Source: an uncultured Bacilli bacterium
GTDB taxonomy: Bacteria > Bacillota_I > Bacilli_A > RF39 > UBA660
DNA length: 6,017 bases
Direction of reading: 5' to 3'
Assembly (NCBI GenBank): GCA_944351345.1
Contig: CALVPO010000086.1
Coordinates: 1 to 6,017 of the forward strand
Shown here: positions 5,808 to 6,017 of the stretch, piece by piece
Layout: each line of letters begins with the position of its first letter
Numbering within the stretch: the first letter of the stretch is position 1
Translations under genes and position numbers: made by a program
Notes under the pieces: generated by a model
The model's database searches: none
What the model was told of the DNA's origin: nothing
The model's input: only the letters and a program-made list of their open reading frames with translations

Positions 5808-6014
5808 ATGAGTAGTAGAGATTTAGTTGATATTTTTAAAGAAAAAGAGGATGTTTTTGATTTGGAAACTATTATGTATGTTGCTTTTATGGAATATAAA
5901 AATAGGAAACGTAGTAGAGAAATATATAATATTTATGATTTTAGGGATTTTTCAAAAATAAATCTTACAATTTTAGTTAGCATATGGGGTTATAACAAGA
6001 CTCCATTTTTCTAA
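5808..6014 (+). CDS. Short hypothetical protein, possibly truncated at its 3' end
   Basis: A 68-residue ORF follows the alpha-CTD-like gene by 17 bp with a good RBS (TGGAGG, 5796-5801, 6 nt before the ATG), so they are probably co-transcribed. I do not recognise the family. Residues 1-52 are charged and look helical (SSRDLVDIFKEKEDVFDLET, then YKNRKRSREIYNIYDFRDF), with no signal peptide or clear membrane segment. The last residues (SIWGYNKTPFF) differ in character, and they coincide with the sequence GGGGTTATAAC at 5986-5996, just before the window ends. The C-terminus may therefore be foreign sequence reached by a disrupted gene. Alternatively it is simply a short protein. Confidence 0.5.
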   Translation: MSSRDLVDIFKEKEDVFDLETIMYVAFMEYKNRKRSREIYNIYDFRDFSKINLTILVSIWGYNKTPFF

Positions 6015-6017
6015 CCC

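Overview
The window is AT-rich DNA with short intergenic gaps, strong AGGAGG-type ribosome binding sites and consensus sigma-A promoters. This suggests a low-GC Bacillota genome. The secreted B-repeat protein with an 'NVQDALDE' motif behind its leader is, from general knowledge, typical of uncultured gut Bacilli and related lineages, but the exact taxon is inferred. Tryptophan is written TGG and every stop seen is TAA or TAG, so the standard bacterial code fits. The sequence starts inside one gene and stops right after a short, oddly ending ORF, so it may be a whole draft contig.

Layout. (1) 1-957, plus strand: the 3' part of a secreted or anchored B-repeat (InlB/Flg_new-like) protein whose single repeat is split by a cysteine-bearing insert, followed by a 29-residue membrane microprotein resembling that protein's leader. 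A perfect 18-bp terminator hairpin follows. (2) 1031-1961, plus strand: a monocistronic gene with its own promoter, for a five-helix membrane protein with a possible lysozyme/transglycosylase-like C-terminal domain. (3) 1970-3178, minus strand: rarA (mgsA), an AAA+ ATPase acting at stalled replication forks, convergent with the membrane-protein gene (8-bp gap). (4) 3252-4790: an apparently intact 1,539-bp insertion sequence with one DDE transposase gene, imperfect terminal inverted repeats beginning CAG, and an 8-bp target duplication (TTATGGAG). (5) 4807-6014, plus strand: a promoter driving a protein with an RNA-polymerase alpha-CTD-like domain, a possible degenerate second copy and a sigma-region-4-like segment, followed 17 bp later by a short hypothetical ORF.

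How it fits together. Without the IS, rarA and the alpha-CTD-like gene are divergent, with their -35 boxes only 28 bp apart. The IS landed in that 28-bp space and left both promoters intact. A terminator hairpin inside the IS, after the transposase gene, should keep transposase transcription out of rarA. The least familiar item is the alpha-CTD/sigma-like protein. No CRISPR array, tRNA or rRNA was seen.
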